From contig CP130629.1 in NCBI GenBank assembly GCA_030644725.1, forward strand, positions 4,479,501 to 4,543,500: a stretch of DNA of 64,000 nt, given 5' to 3'. Shown here one piece after another: positions 8,439-16,606 of this stretch; position 1 is the stretch's first letter, and every line of letters begins with the position of its first letter. This DNA comes from Candidatus Electrothrix communis (GTDB taxonomy: Bacteria > Desulfobacterota > Desulfobulbia > Desulfobulbales > Desulfobulbaceae). The position numbers and the translations under genes were made by a program. The notes below the pieces were generated by a model that had not been told where the DNA came from, ran no database searches, and was given only the letters and a program-made list of their open reading frames with translations.

Positions 8439-8863
8439 GATTTGCTGTCCTGAATTTGAGAGAGTGATTCAGGATGCTGTTAATTCCATGAATTGCTCCG
8501 GATGTCTTGCAAAAACGGAGCAGCAGTCTAAAAAAAATACATTCCTACTTTTTGGGAATGCTCCCTTTCCGAGGTCAGTAGGTTTTTGCTGTTTATGTAA
8601 ACAATAATCACTTGCGATAATAATAATCTTTTTATCCTAGTATCTTGCGAAACATTGGAAGTTTTTAGCAGGATTTTGCAAAATTGAGCTTGCCAGCTAA
8701 TATATGATCAAAATACAGCTTCAACTATTTTATATTATATGATTAATCGAGCATGCAAGTGTCCTCCACACAAAAAGGTCACACTCAATTGGTTTTTCGT
8801 GTTCGTGTTTTTTTTACTCTTACGTTGTTAGTGGAAAACATGGTGTGTCCCTGGTTTACTTAA
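8439..8863. other. AT-rich intergenic region without a recognised gene
   Basis: No open frame of note is seen. The sequence is AT-rich and must hold the promoter of the small minus-strand gene. I see no repeats or RNA gene that I can support. Confidence 0.5.
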
Positions 8864-8886
8864 AAGCGGTTTGTTATTCACCGCTT
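8864..8886 (-). terminator. Weak hairpin just after the caspase-like gene
   Basis: AAGCGGT at 8864-8870 pairs with ACCGCTT at 8880-8886. Read on the minus strand the stem is followed by TTTT, five bases beyond the stop of the protease gene. It is a short stem, so termination is likely but modest. Confidence 0.45.
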
Positions 8887-8890
8887 GACA

Positions 8891-10462
8891 TCAATTTGAA
8901 TAAGAGCAACATCCGCCTTTGCTTGCACGATAGTAAGTGTCAAAATTTTTTCCTTTAGCATACTGCGGACACTTTTCCCTTGCTTTGCGGACAAAGCTTG
9001 ATTCACAACTTATACGATAGGCTTCACCGCAGGCAATGTCCGGATTATCAGTCATTCCGGCGAATTCTGCCGAACTGCCGATCACCTCTGACACCGAGCA
9101 AAATAATTCTGCACTCATTTCTCCACTTGCTGTTCCCATTTTTGAGCACTCGTTGCTTATCCCCGCCGTTTCGAGATTGTCTTTATTTGAATTTTTTTGT
9201 GGATTGCTGGAGTGTCCGCCGCGCACCAGACGGACCGTTATTTTGCCTTCCTTGCCGATGCTGATACCATCATAGTGGCAAATGAATTTGACACCCCACG
9301 CGAAGCGGGTGTCGTCAGAAGCTGGCGTTCGAGACCAGTAATGGGGGACTTGATCTGTGTTCGGAAAAATCTGTTGATTAACTTTCTGATAATCATTGGA
9401 GCCTTTGTTGCAATATAACAAAGCTGTTAGTTCGTCGATTGTGGGCAGTCGCCAATCTGTATAACCGGCATACTCAACATTCTTGAATCGTTGCACTGCA
9501 TCATTCCATGAATATTTCCTCACCTCACCTTTCTCGCAGTTCTCACCGCTCAAACCTTCCGAGCAACGTTTCCACATAAGGCCGGTTTCAGCGTCCTTTA
9601 TTGTGCCATCGCGGTTGTCAATATACTTTCCTATCTTGATTTTTTCTGCTGTATCTGAATTATCTTTATTTGAATTTTTTTGTGGATTGCTGGAGTCAGG
9701 AGGGATGAAGTAAAATGGCTTCTCGCCATAAAGGCCTGAAGCAGTCCAAGGGATCTGTTTTTTATCGCTTTCCCTGCCGACTTGATAACTGACTCTTCTG
9801 AACAGCTCTTCTATTGTCAGCCCCGGAGTCTCAAGTGTTTTGAGTAATTTCTCTGTGTACAGGCCGTTACGTCCCATTAAGTTGTCACTAGCCACGCTCC
9901 CTGGAGCAGTGGAATAAGCAATAAATGCACCTCTCGTATCCATTGCGGCAAGCCCCTCATTTAAAGAACGAAACCCTTTGGACGGATTATTCCGACATGC
10001 ATCCAGTATCACAATATTCACCTTGCTGCCAGCCGATTCCATCTTGGAAAGGACAAACCCTGCTTGAACACTTTTATATTTTATTTCTTCCGGTCCATAT
10101 ATTGTCTGACCGACCGGCAAAAGATAGTTTGTTCCATCTATTTGCACCCCATGCCCGCTAAAATAAAACAGTGCGACCCCGCCGGGTTCAACTCTTTGTC
10201 CGAACTCACGAAGGGAACGTTCCATTTCCTGGTGCGTCAAATTTATCTTTTTGATGACATCAAATCCTAGCCGACCGAGTGCTTCAGATAAGTCGTTCGC
10301 ATCATTGATAGGATTTTTCAATGGCGCATCCTGATAATCTTTATTGCCGATAACAAGAGCAATCCTGTCTGACGCGCAAAGTCCGTCATGGCACCATAGA
10401 AACCCTATCAGGCTGGCTATTATAACATAATGTTTTTTTCTCATGACTGTCATCTTGCTCAT
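8891..10462 (-). CDS. Secreted caspase-like (C14) peptidase with DUF1566 and a Cys-rich tail
   Basis: 523 residues. The N-terminus RKKHYVIIASLIGFLWC...CAS is a signal peptide, best read from the Met at residue 7. The caspase domain spans about 32-250, with the catalytic dyad His104 in FSGHGVQ and Cys156 in VILDACRNNP. A DUF1566-type domain follows at about 275-415 (DNRDGTIKDAETGLMWKRC, YTDWRLPTIDELTAL). The C-terminus holds six or more cysteines, suggesting disulfides outside the cytoplasm. The linker SSNPQKNSNKDN occurs twice, on each side of DUF1566, and is an exact 34-bp DNA repeat. The gene lies behind a CsgG-like secreted protein on the same strand. Substrate unknown. Confidence 0.85.
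   Translation of the reverse strand: MSKMTVMRKKHYVIIASLIGFLWCHDGLCASDRIALVIGNKDYQDAPLKNPINDANDLSEALGRLGFDVIKKINLTHQEMERSLREFGQRVEPGGVALFYFSGHGVQIDGTNYLLPVGQTIYGPEEIKYKSVQAGFVLSKMESAGSKVNIVILDACRNNPSKGFRSLNEGLAAMDTRGAFIAYSTAPGSVASDNLMGRNGLYTEKLLKTLETPGLTIEELFRRVSYQVGRESDKKQIPWTASGLYGEKPFYFIPPDSSNPQKNSNKDNSDTAEKIKIGKYIDNRDGTIKDAETGLMWKRCSEGLSGENCEKGEVRKYSWNDAVQRFKNVEYAGYTDWRLPTIDELTALLYCNKGSNDYQKVNQQIFPNTDQVPHYWSRTPASDDTRFAWGVKFICHYDGISIGKEGKITVRLVRGGHSSNPQKNSNKDNLETAGISNECSKMGTASGEMSAELFCSVSEVIGSSAEFAGMTDNPDIACGEAYRISCESSFVRKAREKCPQYAKGKNFDTYYRASKGGCCSYSN
9180..9213. repeat. Direct repeat (copy 1 of 2) encoding a linker in the caspase-like gene
   Basis: These 34 bases recur exactly at 9663-9696. 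Both copies encode the linker NPQKNSNKDN in the same frame, one on each side of the DUF1566 domain. Exact DNA identity argues for recent duplication or gene conversion of a domain boundary, not selection on the peptide alone. Confidence 0.9.
9663..9696. repeat. Direct repeat (copy 2 of 2) encoding a linker in the caspase-like gene
   Basis: Second exact copy of the 34-bp unit at 9180-9213. The two copies bracket the DUF1566-coding segment of the caspase-like gene. Recombination between them would delete that domain in frame (483 bp apart, divisible by three). Confidence 0.9.
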
Positions 10463-10473
10463 TTTTTAGATAG

Positions 10474-10504
10474 CCGGTCTGATCATTTTTTATGACCAGA
10501 CCGG
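10474..10504. terminator. Hairpin between the CsgG-like and caspase-like genes
   Basis: CCGGTCTGATCA at 10474-10485 pairs with TGACCAGACCGG at 10493-10504, with one mismatch and a 7-nt loop. There is no clean U-tract on the minus strand, so it is more likely an attenuator or mRNA-stabilising hairpin than a full terminator. It sits just upstream of the protease start. Confidence 0.5.
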
Positions 10505-10564
10505 ATTTTGTGTTCCAGCATCACCGGAATGGTGTGCAAGATGTGATTTGACTTGCTGCGGTAA

Positions 10565-11905
10565 TTATGGCGTTACAGGAAAGCGATCCTCTTGCTTAAC
10601 AGGACAATCCCCCTTCTTGCGATAGAAAATACGCCATACTTCAACCGGATTGGGTTTTAATTTCGGATTCACTGCAACGACCGGATTGTTCACAGGCTTA
10701 CCTGGCTTGGTTCCCAAGTCTAACCTTACAGGCATCTCTCTTGTCTGAGACGTTGTTGTGTCATTCTTCATATCCTCAGGATAAAAATGAACAGTAATCA
10801 CACCGATGTCGTTTGTAATACCAACAGTTTCAGCGATTGACTCGCGCGGATTGGCAAAGATGAATTTCTCGGCAGTTCTGCTGTCTCTTTGGAAACCAAG
10901 AATGTCGATAACCGAATGCGAATACTTTACATCGGAAACAGCTTCAAGGCGGTAGCGAGTTGGGCGTGAGGAATCAGGAACGAGCTTCTGTCCTGGCCCG
11001 GAAATAATCCATTTGCGGGCATTCCGTGGATGGACAACAACAGGACCTGTAGAGCCATTGCCCTGATCCTGATAAAGACTGTTCACACCATCAATGGTGA
11101 CAGCCACGCCGAAAATTCGTTCCATATCCTTCTCATTATAAAATTTAACCTCTGGTCTTCCACTATTAGAAATGCGAATTTTGTAACTCGCCGCATCGGT
11201 TCCAAAAGCAAGATTATCAGGAATTTCGGCAAAGAAGACATTGTGATATTCAGAATCAGGGTTCTTTGAGGTGATCAGCGAAATTTCTTCTTCAGCACCT
11301 CTTCCGGTAAGGAATAACTGCACCCCGAACCGACGTGACTTGATTGTCGTCGGCGGTTGGATATCACTTGGCGAACCAGTTCCTGCAATCTGGTCGGCAC
11401 TGCCATCCTTATAAATAATGGTGACAGCAACATTGATCTTTTTCAGCCCGTCTTTTTGTACCTGAACAGCGCTCTTGGCATCTATGGAGCCGACAATAGC
11501 GACATCCACTCCGATCTTTTTGATGATCTCGGCAGTGTTTTTTGGGTCGTTCGAGGCTATGCCAGACGGATCTATACCGGCAGCCCGGAATTCTTTCTTC
11601 AGGCCAGCCTTGTCAAGAACCAGGTATTTTCCTTTAGCGTGCTTCATCAGATTGACAATAAGCTCGCCCTGCAATATCGTGTTCGGTTCGTGCATGGAAA
11701 TGGTGACGTTGCCATCAGAGTCACCGAATGGAAAGACAGCAATACGAAAAGGCTGATTGCCCATCTTGGCTCTAGCCTTTCCGCTAATATCCGGTGCCAT
11801 TTTTTCAGCGACTTGGGCAAAATCATCTTGTTCCTGCGCTATGGATGCCACTGGCGGCACCACGACAAAAAAACAGAACAACAACCACATGAAATGAAAT
11901 TTCAT
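10565..11905 (-). CDS. Secreted protein with a CsgG/FlgO-like N-terminal domain
   Basis: 446 residues. It opens with a signal peptide (MKFHFMWLLFCFFVVVPPVASIAQ). An alpha/beta domain at about 50-170 reads FRIAVFPFGDSDGN, GKYLVLDKAGLKKEF and VDVAIVGSIDAKS, the pattern of CsgG/FlgO-type periplasmic proteins (compare the TolB N-terminal fold). The remaining 270 residues are beta-rich and I do not recognise them. No lipobox Cys is seen. It is upstream of the caspase-like gene with 102 bases between, and the two are probably co-expressed. A role in envelope assembly or in controlling the protease is only a guess. Confidence 0.6.
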   Translation of the reverse strand: MKFHFMWLLFCFFVVVPPVASIAQEQDDFAQVAEKMAPDISGKARAKMGNQPFRIAVFPFGDSDGNVTISMHEPNTILQGELIVNLMKHAKGKYLVLDKAGLKKEFRAAGIDPSGIASNDPKNTAEIIKKIGVDVAIVGSIDAKSAVQVQKDGLKKINVAVTIIYKDGSADQIAGTGSPSDIQPPTTIKSRRFGVQLFLTGRGAEEEISLITSKNPDSEYHNVFFAEIPDNLAFGTDAASYKIRISNSGRPEVKFYNEKDMERIFGVAVTIDGVNSLYQDQGNGSTGPVVVHPRNARKWIISGPGQKLVPDSSRPTRYRLEAVSDVKYSHSVIDILGFQRDSRTAEKFIFANPRESIAETVGITNDIGVITVHFYPEDMKNDTTTSQTREMPVRLDLGTKPGKPVNNPVVAVNPKLKPNPVEVWRIFYRKKGDCPVKQEDRFPVTP

Positions 11906-11992
11906 TCCATATCCTCCTGGATAAAGTGTTAAACAGCTTAATCTTGATATAATTACCCTTTCTTGTTCAAAATAGTATCACAACGGACATTG

Positions 11993-12033
11993 ACTTGTCA
12001 AAACTAACCTCAACATAGTTCGTTATGACAAGT
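11993..12033. promoter_or_regulatory. Inverted repeat in the promoter region of the CsgG-like gene
   Basis: ACTTGTCA at 11993-12000 pairs exactly with TGACAAGT at 12026-12033 across 25 bases. It lies 88-128 bases upstream of the CsgG-like start, where a regulator could bind. This is a weak call from symmetry alone. Confidence 0.3.
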
Positions 12034-12424
12034 TGGGATAGAGGATATCTATGATAAATAACAAAAAAAGGAGAGTAGAACACTGATTTGGATTAATTGG
12101 GCTCAGAGCACAATTAAGCAAACTCGTTTGTCACCTCCTCCAATCCCCAACCGCCACCGTAAATATAAAGCCCAGGAACGCAACAACCTCAGCCCTTCCC
12201 CCGAAGGGCTGTCCCCCTCCATCCTCTTCAATTATCTCCGACAAATACCCAATCCCCCACAAAAAAGAAATAATCGCAACTCGTCCCCTCATCCCACCGT
12301 CTGCCGCCCCGCAACCACCCGCATCCCCTGTTCCGTCACAACGGTCGTGCTTCCGGGAGAATTTGAATATACTGAACATACTAAATATTTCCAGAACGTT
12401 GACATGCAGGGTCAGGAGATGATT

Positions 12425-12656
12425 ATGAAAGAATTAAACATGGAAATATTACCCGAGGCCGCAAAAAGAGAGCTGTTCGGCTTCTATGAATATCTCGTTG
12501 ACAAATATACAAAAAAAGGCTGTAAAACAGTCGGATCAAGCAAGGGGCAAGAAGGTTTTGGTTGCCCTGCAAGAGTTTAAGCGCCTGAGAGAACGATTAC
12601 ATCCTGTTGTCGACCCATCTGTGGATATCGACAAACTCATCAATACAATGAAGTAG
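12425..12656 (+). pseudogene. Small antitoxin-like gene frameshifted in an A7 run
   Basis: The ATG at 12425 has AGGAG six bases ahead. The frame reads MKELNMEILPEAAKRELFGFYEYLVDKY and then meets seven A residues at 12511-12517. With six A the frame would continue AVKQSDQARGKKVLVALQEF...VDIDKLINTMK and stop at 12654-12656, giving about 76 residues. As sequenced the frame runs off to a stop at 12580. The intact form would resemble short DUF2281/VapB-type antitoxins. No toxin gene follows directly. It is either a decayed gene, a slippage-controlled gene or a sequencing error. Confidence 0.65.
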
Positions 12657-12929
12657 GGGCGAACCCCATGTGTTCGCCAAGTCCATAGGCAGGTCAGCGT
12701 ATTTTTCCATCAGCCTCAGAAGAATGCCGCTGTGTTCATTTTCACAACAACCATGCCGTAAATCAGGGTCAGAGTCTGATTCATTACGCACCCCCACCGG
12801 TCAAAGCGTTCCGTCACCTCTATCACGCTTTATTGATTTTCGCAGGATAATCAATTAAGATAGAAGAATATCTTCGGAGAATCAATCACGTTTGACCATA
12901 TGATTCTTTCAACAACACGGGGCCATGAT

Positions 12930-13223
12930 ATGAGGAAATCGACAGCAAAGAAAGAACTCCTGGTTACCAGGGCATTACTGAAGCAGGAAATTGACAGGGT
13001 GCGGGAAGAACACTTAACCGCATTGTACAATATTATTAAAGTATTTGAATTTCCTGCCGGAACCTTGATTTCCGATGCGAAGGACGGTACGGCGGACACA
13101 GCTGTGGCATCAGATGGACTTAATTGGGAGAAATTTATTCAGAAGACCTACGGATGCTTAAAAGATGATCCGATTAAACGCAGCAGCCAAGGCGAGTTTG
13201 AAGTGCGCGAGGGTATAGAATGA
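12930..13223 (+). CDS. Putative antitoxin of the VapC pair
   Basis: 97 residues from the ATG at 12930: MRKSTAKKELLVTRALLKQEI, strongly helical, basic at the front and acidic at the end (GEFEVREGIE). It overlaps the VapC start by four bases. I do not recognise a DNA-binding fold with certainty; the antitoxin role is inferred from size, charge and coupling. The frame is open upstream to 12900, but the later ATG starts the Lys/Arg-rich helix. Confidence 0.6.
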   Translation: MRKSTAKKELLVTRALLKQEIDRVREEHLTALYNIIKVFEFPAGTLISDAKDGTADTAVASDGLNWEKFIQKTYGCLKDDPIKRSSQGEFEVREGIE

Positions 13224-13639
13224 AGTATCTTCTTGATACCAATGTCTGCATCAGGTATCTGAACGGAAGATCGGAAAATATCCGAAAAAATATAGCGACC
13301 AAAAGACCGCAGGATATTTTTCTCTGCTCAATTGTCAAAGCCGAGTTATTTTACGGGTCCATGAAAAGCGATTTCCCGGATAAGAATCTGGCCCGACAGA
13401 AAAACTTTGTCGATCACTTCATTTCGCTTTCTTTTGACGACAAAGCGGCTGAAATTTATGGTCAAGTTCGTTCTCAGTTGGAAAAAGCAGGTACCCCGAT
13501 AGGCCCCAATGATCTGCTGATTGCCGCAATTGCCTTATCCAACGACCTGACCCTTGCAACTGCCAACATACGGGAATTTACACGGGTTGAAAACTTGGTT
13601 TGCGAAGACTGGGAAGCTGTCATTCCTTCAGCTGGTTGA
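13220..13639 (+). CDS. vapC: VapC-type PIN-domain RNase toxin
   Basis: 139 residues, the usual VapC length. The PIN acids are clear: Asp in MKYLLDTNVC, Glu in IVKAELFYGSMKS, Asp in PIGPNDLLIAAIAL and the TANIREF segment. VapC toxins cleave tRNA or rRNA when free of antitoxin. Start and stop overlap with the preceding gene form a standard antitoxin-first operon. The leader is the end of the antitoxin gene, so expression is coupled. Confidence 0.85.
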   Translation: MKYLLDTNVCIRYLNGRSENIRKNIATKRPQDIFLCSIVKAELFYGSMKSDFPDKNLARQKNFVDHFISLSFDDKAAEIYGQVRSQLEKAGTPIGPNDLLIAAIALSNDLTLATANIREFTRVENLVCEDWEAVIPSAG

Positions 13640-13938
13640 AATCAACAGGTATTGATATGGTATTCCGCCGTGCAGGCCTCCTCACCTGCACCCGCTCTCT
13701 TTTTCGATCAAGAAAAACGACCTTGCATCATATTGGATGGTCGCCCTGTTGAGTGTTGCTACAGATAAAGAAGGCAATAATTAACCAGGCATCACCTATC
13801 TAGCTGTTTATATGGTCATCGCTCAATTTTACGCCCTTTTCCTTGCCTTTCGCGACAAATAACGACATGATGAGTGTCGCAATATGTCGCTATTTAGTAG
13901 GGCAATTCATCTCCCAAGGTTGAACGAAGGAAATAAAG
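13640..13938. other. Intergenic region with GCGACA/TGTCGC repeats before the fic gene
   Basis: No gene is seen. Between about 13850 and 13895 the hexamer GCGACA occurs once and its complement TGTCGC twice (GTGTCGCAATATGTCGC), 30-90 bases before the fic start. The spacing of ten bases between the last two copies would place them on one DNA face. This could be an operator, possibly for the winged-helix domain of the Fic protein itself. Confidence 0.35.
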
Positions 13939-15336
13939 ATGGCAAAAACTGACTTGACCCGGCAACAGAAAGAAGTTCTGGGGATTTTAGCCGACAATCC
14001 ACAGGGTGCAGATGTCAGGCAAATTATACAGAGCTTGCAAGCCCCTCCTCACAAACGAACAGTTCAACGCTGGCTAACGGCGCTGGTTGTTGAAGGACAC
14101 ATATCCATTGTCGGTAAGGGTCGAGCAACGCTCTACAGACTGTCTGCAGACCAGCATGACAAGCTGATAACTCCCACAGATGATACGGCCAGGGAAGATT
14201 ATGAGCGTTATATTCCCATCTCCAGAGAAGGCCGGGAAATTATGGCCTATGTTCGACAAAGCCGCACAGGCCGAACTCCGGTAGGCTATGAACGGGGCTT
14301 TTTGAGTGATTATATTCCTGGCAAAACAAATTATCTGGACGATTCGCTCCGTGCCCATCTCTATCACATTGGTGAAACAGAAGAACAAAAACATCCTGCG
14401 GGCACCTATGGCCGCGCGATTTTAAGCCGATTGCTGATTGACCTATCCTGGGCCTCCAGCCGCCTGGAGGGGAACACCTACTCCCGGCTCGACACAGAAC
14501 GCCTCATTGAACTGGGCCAATGCGCTGAAGGCAAGGGTGCTCAGGAAGCACAAATGATCCTCAACCACAAAGCGGCAATCGAACTTCTTATTGATGGCGC
14601 TGAGGACATTGGCTTTGACACGTATACCTTTCTCAGTCTCCACGGACTGTTGTCAGAAAACCTGATGCCTGACCCGGAAAGCAGTGGACGATTACGCTGG
14701 CGCCCCGTACATATCGGCGGTTCAGTGTATGTGCCGCTTGCAATGCCACAACTCATAGAAGAATATTTTCGGGAAATCATCGATAAGGCAGCGACAATCA
14801 AAGATCCTTTTGAGCAGGCATTTTTTATTATGGTGCAACTGCCCTATCTACAGCCTTTTGAGGATGTCAATAAAAGAGTATCCCGGCTCGGTGCAAATAT
14901 CTCCCTCATCAAAAACAACCTTTGTCCACTGACGTTCCTGGATGTGCCTGAACGCGCCTATATTGACGCCCAATTGGGAATCTATGAAATGAATCGGTAT
15001 GAACTGCTGCGTGACCTCTTTATATGGGCCTACGAACGTTCAGCAAATGAATACAATGCGGTCAGGAAAAGTTTGGCAGATCCGGACCCACTCAGGCTGC
15101 GTTATAGAAAAGAGATGCACGAACTCATAGGTGATATAGTCCGGAATTGCCGCTTGGATGCTGAAGCGGTCATCAGCAGTTATGCTGACAGGCGACTTGC
15201 TCAGGCAGACCGGCTGGCCTTTGTGGAAATGGTAAAAAAAGAAATCAGCCGTCTGCATATGGGAATCATTGCCCGTTACCGCATCCGGCCTGCGGAGTTT
15301 GCTGCCTGGCAGAAGAGGAAAGAAAGATTGTTCTGA
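13939..15336 (+). CDS. Fic-family protein with winged-helix N-terminus and variant active site
   Basis: 465 residues. Residues 1-75 form a helix-turn-helix domain (LTRQQKEVLGILADNPQGADV, TVQRWLTALVVEGHISIVGKG). The Fic core follows, with an autoinhibitory motif SSRLEGN near residue 172. Where active Fic enzymes have HPFxDGNGR, this protein has QPFEDVNKR (about residue 304), so the catalytic His is Gln and the phosphate-binding GNGR is altered. AMP transfer by the standard mechanism is unlikely. It may act mainly as a regulator. AAGGA precedes the ATG. It is alone, next to toxin-antitoxin genes. Confidence 0.8.
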   Translation: MAKTDLTRQQKEVLGILADNPQGADVRQIIQSLQAPPHKRTVQRWLTALVVEGHISIVGKGRATLYRLSADQHDKLITPTDDTAREDYERYIPISREGREIMAYVRQSRTGRTPVGYERGFLSDYIPGKTNYLDDSLRAHLYHIGETEEQKHPAGTYGRAILSRLLIDLSWASSRLEGNTYSRLDTERLIELGQCAEGKGAQEAQMILNHKAAIELLIDGAEDIGFDTYTFLSLHGLLSENLMPDPESSGRLRWRPVHIGGSVYVPLAMPQLIEEYFREIIDKAATIKDPFEQAFFIMVQLPYLQPFEDVNKRVSRLGANISLIKNNLCPLTFLDVPERAYIDAQLGIYEMNRYELLRDLFIWAYERSANEYNAVRKSLADPDPLRLRYRKEMHELIGDIVRNCRLDAEAVISSYADRRLAQADRLAFVEMVKKEISRLHMGIIARYRIRPAEFAAWQKRKERLF

Positions 15337-15354
15337 ACGAAATCCCGCACACGA

Positions 15355-15572
15355 AACAATGCAATATCATACAGCCCATCCTTCAGCTTTGTTATGATCT
15401 CTCTGTCCAATGGATGATCGGCTATGATCAGAAAATCCCAGTCAGAATCCTGCCGGGCTTCATTACGGGCACGGGAGCCATGCAGAATTACTTTCGCATC
15501 AGGCAGCAGACGATGCACTTCTTCCCGCACCTGATGCGGGATCTTGACCTGATTAACCAAATAAGTTACCAT
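15355..15572 (-). pseudogene. N-terminal half of a MntA-like nucleotidyltransferase
   Basis: The ATG at 15572 opens MVTYLVNQVKIPHQ, followed by the intact nucleotidyltransferase motif HGSRARNEARQDSDWDF (GS...DxD). After KDGLYDI the frame departs from the family and runs into the tail of the fic gene on the other strand, stopping at 15276. The missing C-terminal half is found about 960 bp away at 16187-16440. In MNT/HEPN modules this protein AMPylates the HEPN toxin; no HEPN gene is seen here. Confidence 0.75.
15361..15468. repeat. About 108-bp direct repeat (copy 1) flanking the TumA/TumE genes
   Basis: CAATATCATACAGCCCATCC and the following bases match 16323-16431 with about ten differences. 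Both copies code for the same central part of a nucleotidyltransferase on the minus strand. They enclose the TumA/TumE pair. Confidence 0.85.
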
Positions 15573-15623
15573 AAGAATATGGAAAAATGCCCCACACATG
15601 AGATAAAACCGGAGAAGAACGTC

Positions 15624-15890
15624 ATGGTTACAGTGTACAGACAGGAAATCGCGGAATGGCTTCTGATGGAAGACCATGCCGCTCTGCATACAGTACGCGA
15701 AAAAATACGGCTCTTTGAACAGAAATACAAGCAACCGTGGAATGAATTCAAAGAGCAGGTTGAACATGCTGAACAGGAAGACTTTTCCCGATGGGACGAT
15801 TACATTGAATGGAAATCGCAGGTAAAAATATTTGACGAATTGTCCGTCAAGATTGAAGAGGTCAGGCATGGAAATTTCGAGATTGCTTGA
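15624..15890 (+). CDS. TumA-like antitoxin
   Basis: 88 residues beginning MVTVYRQEIAEWLLMEDHAAL, helical and acidic (FKEQVEHAEQEDFSRWDDYIEW). The frame is open far upstream, but GGAG at 15611-15614 places the start at the ATG 15624. It overlaps the next gene by 23 bases, and that gene has DUF6516/TumE features. This context is the reason for calling it the antitoxin; the protein alone shows no well-known domain. Confidence 0.55.
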   Translation: MVTVYRQEIAEWLLMEDHAALHTVREKIRLFEQKYKQPWNEFKEQVEHAEQEDFSRWDDYIEWKSQVKIFDELSVKIEEVRHGNFEIA

Positions 15891-16190
15891 CGAGTCAGAT
15901 TGGATAGAAGGATATGAAATTCAGGAATACAGAACAAATCCGTCTTGTTTGCTAGAGAGTATGTGGATGCGTCAGAGCGCAATTACTCATTTCACCGGCA
16001 GAGTGAAGAGGGAACCATGCTCGCCCGCTGGGACAATGCACCGCATCATAAACATATCGCAACATTTCCGCACCATAAGCATATCGACAGCGAAAAGATA
16101 GTTGAAAGCGGTGCAATCTCTCTGAAAGAAGTTTTGGAGTTCATTTACAGAACAGCATTCCGAAATGAAGACCGATTTCTCGATGATTAA
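15868..16190 (+). pseudogene. TumE-like (DUF6516) toxin, broken near its N-terminus
   Basis: From the ATG at 15868 the frame reads MEISRLLDESDWIEGYEIQEY and then, after about residue 25, runs into a short dead-end frame. In another frame the family core follows: VLFAREYVDASERNYSFH, then MLARWDNAPHHKHIATFPHHKH and a helix EVLEFIYRTAF, ending at 16190. The DNAPHH...TFPHHKH motif is characteristic of DUF6516/TumE toxins. The expected stretch between the two parts is also short, so a small deletion with frameshift is likely. Confidence 0.7.
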
Positions 16191-16440
16191 ATAGGGGGCG
16201 CACCAAGTTTCACTACACTCTCTTTCTCCACCGCCTTTTTGAACGGCAACGCATCGTATTCAGGCGAAGACCACTCCTGCCTCCTCCGTATAATGCTGCT
16301 CATCATCTCATCATTTTCCAGTTCAATATCATACAGCCCATCCTTCAGCTTTGTTATGATCTCTCGCTCCAGCGAATGATCGGCTATGATCAAAAAATCC
16401 CGGTCAGAGTCCTGCCGGGTTGCATTGGCGGACGCGAGAA
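16187..16440 (-). pseudogene. C-terminal half of the MntA-like nucleotidyltransferase
   Basis: On the minus strand the frame reads QDSDRDFLIIADHSLEREI, KDGLYDIELENDEMMSSII and ends FKKAVEKESVVKLGAPPI at 16187. It lacks the N-terminus and the GS motif. Together with 15355-15572 it would make one complete protein of about 120 residues. Its stop is interleaved with the TumE stop on the other strand. Confidence 0.75.
16323..16431. repeat. About 108-bp direct repeat (copy 2) flanking the TumA/TumE genes
   Basis: Second copy of the unit at 15361-15468. It ends at the upstream edge of the M1-ChaN-PDZ gene region, so the junction with the next gene lies here. Confidence 0.85.
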
Positions 16441-16606
16441 CCGTGCAAAGAGCTCACCTCCCTCCAACATTCCTCCATTCCCCCGGTTTTTCCTTTCACC
16501 TGACGTATCTCCTTGCAATTTCCAAGATCATACGATAGTGATTGAAAAAGTCTGTTTCAAAGACGGAACCAAATTCACAAAAATCACCTCTGCACCACGG
16601 AATTCT

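Noticed and set aside
9180-9696. CRISPR-like direct repeats
   Set aside because: There are only two copies, 483 bp apart, coding for a protein linker. No CRISPR array or cas gene is visible in the window.
12128-12424. N-terminal extension of the antitoxin-like frame
   Set aside because: The extension is Pro-rich and lacks a ribosome-binding site. AGGAG before the ATG at 12425 marks the real start.
15276-15869. A 197-codon minus-strand gene
   Set aside because: Only its central part (15355-15572) resembles a nucleotidyltransferase. The rest is antisense to the TumA gene and the fic gene.
16376-16606. Longer start for the M1-ChaN-PDZ gene
   Set aside because: This part overlaps the nucleotidyltransferase relic and reads as non-protein. 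The signal peptide begins at 16607.
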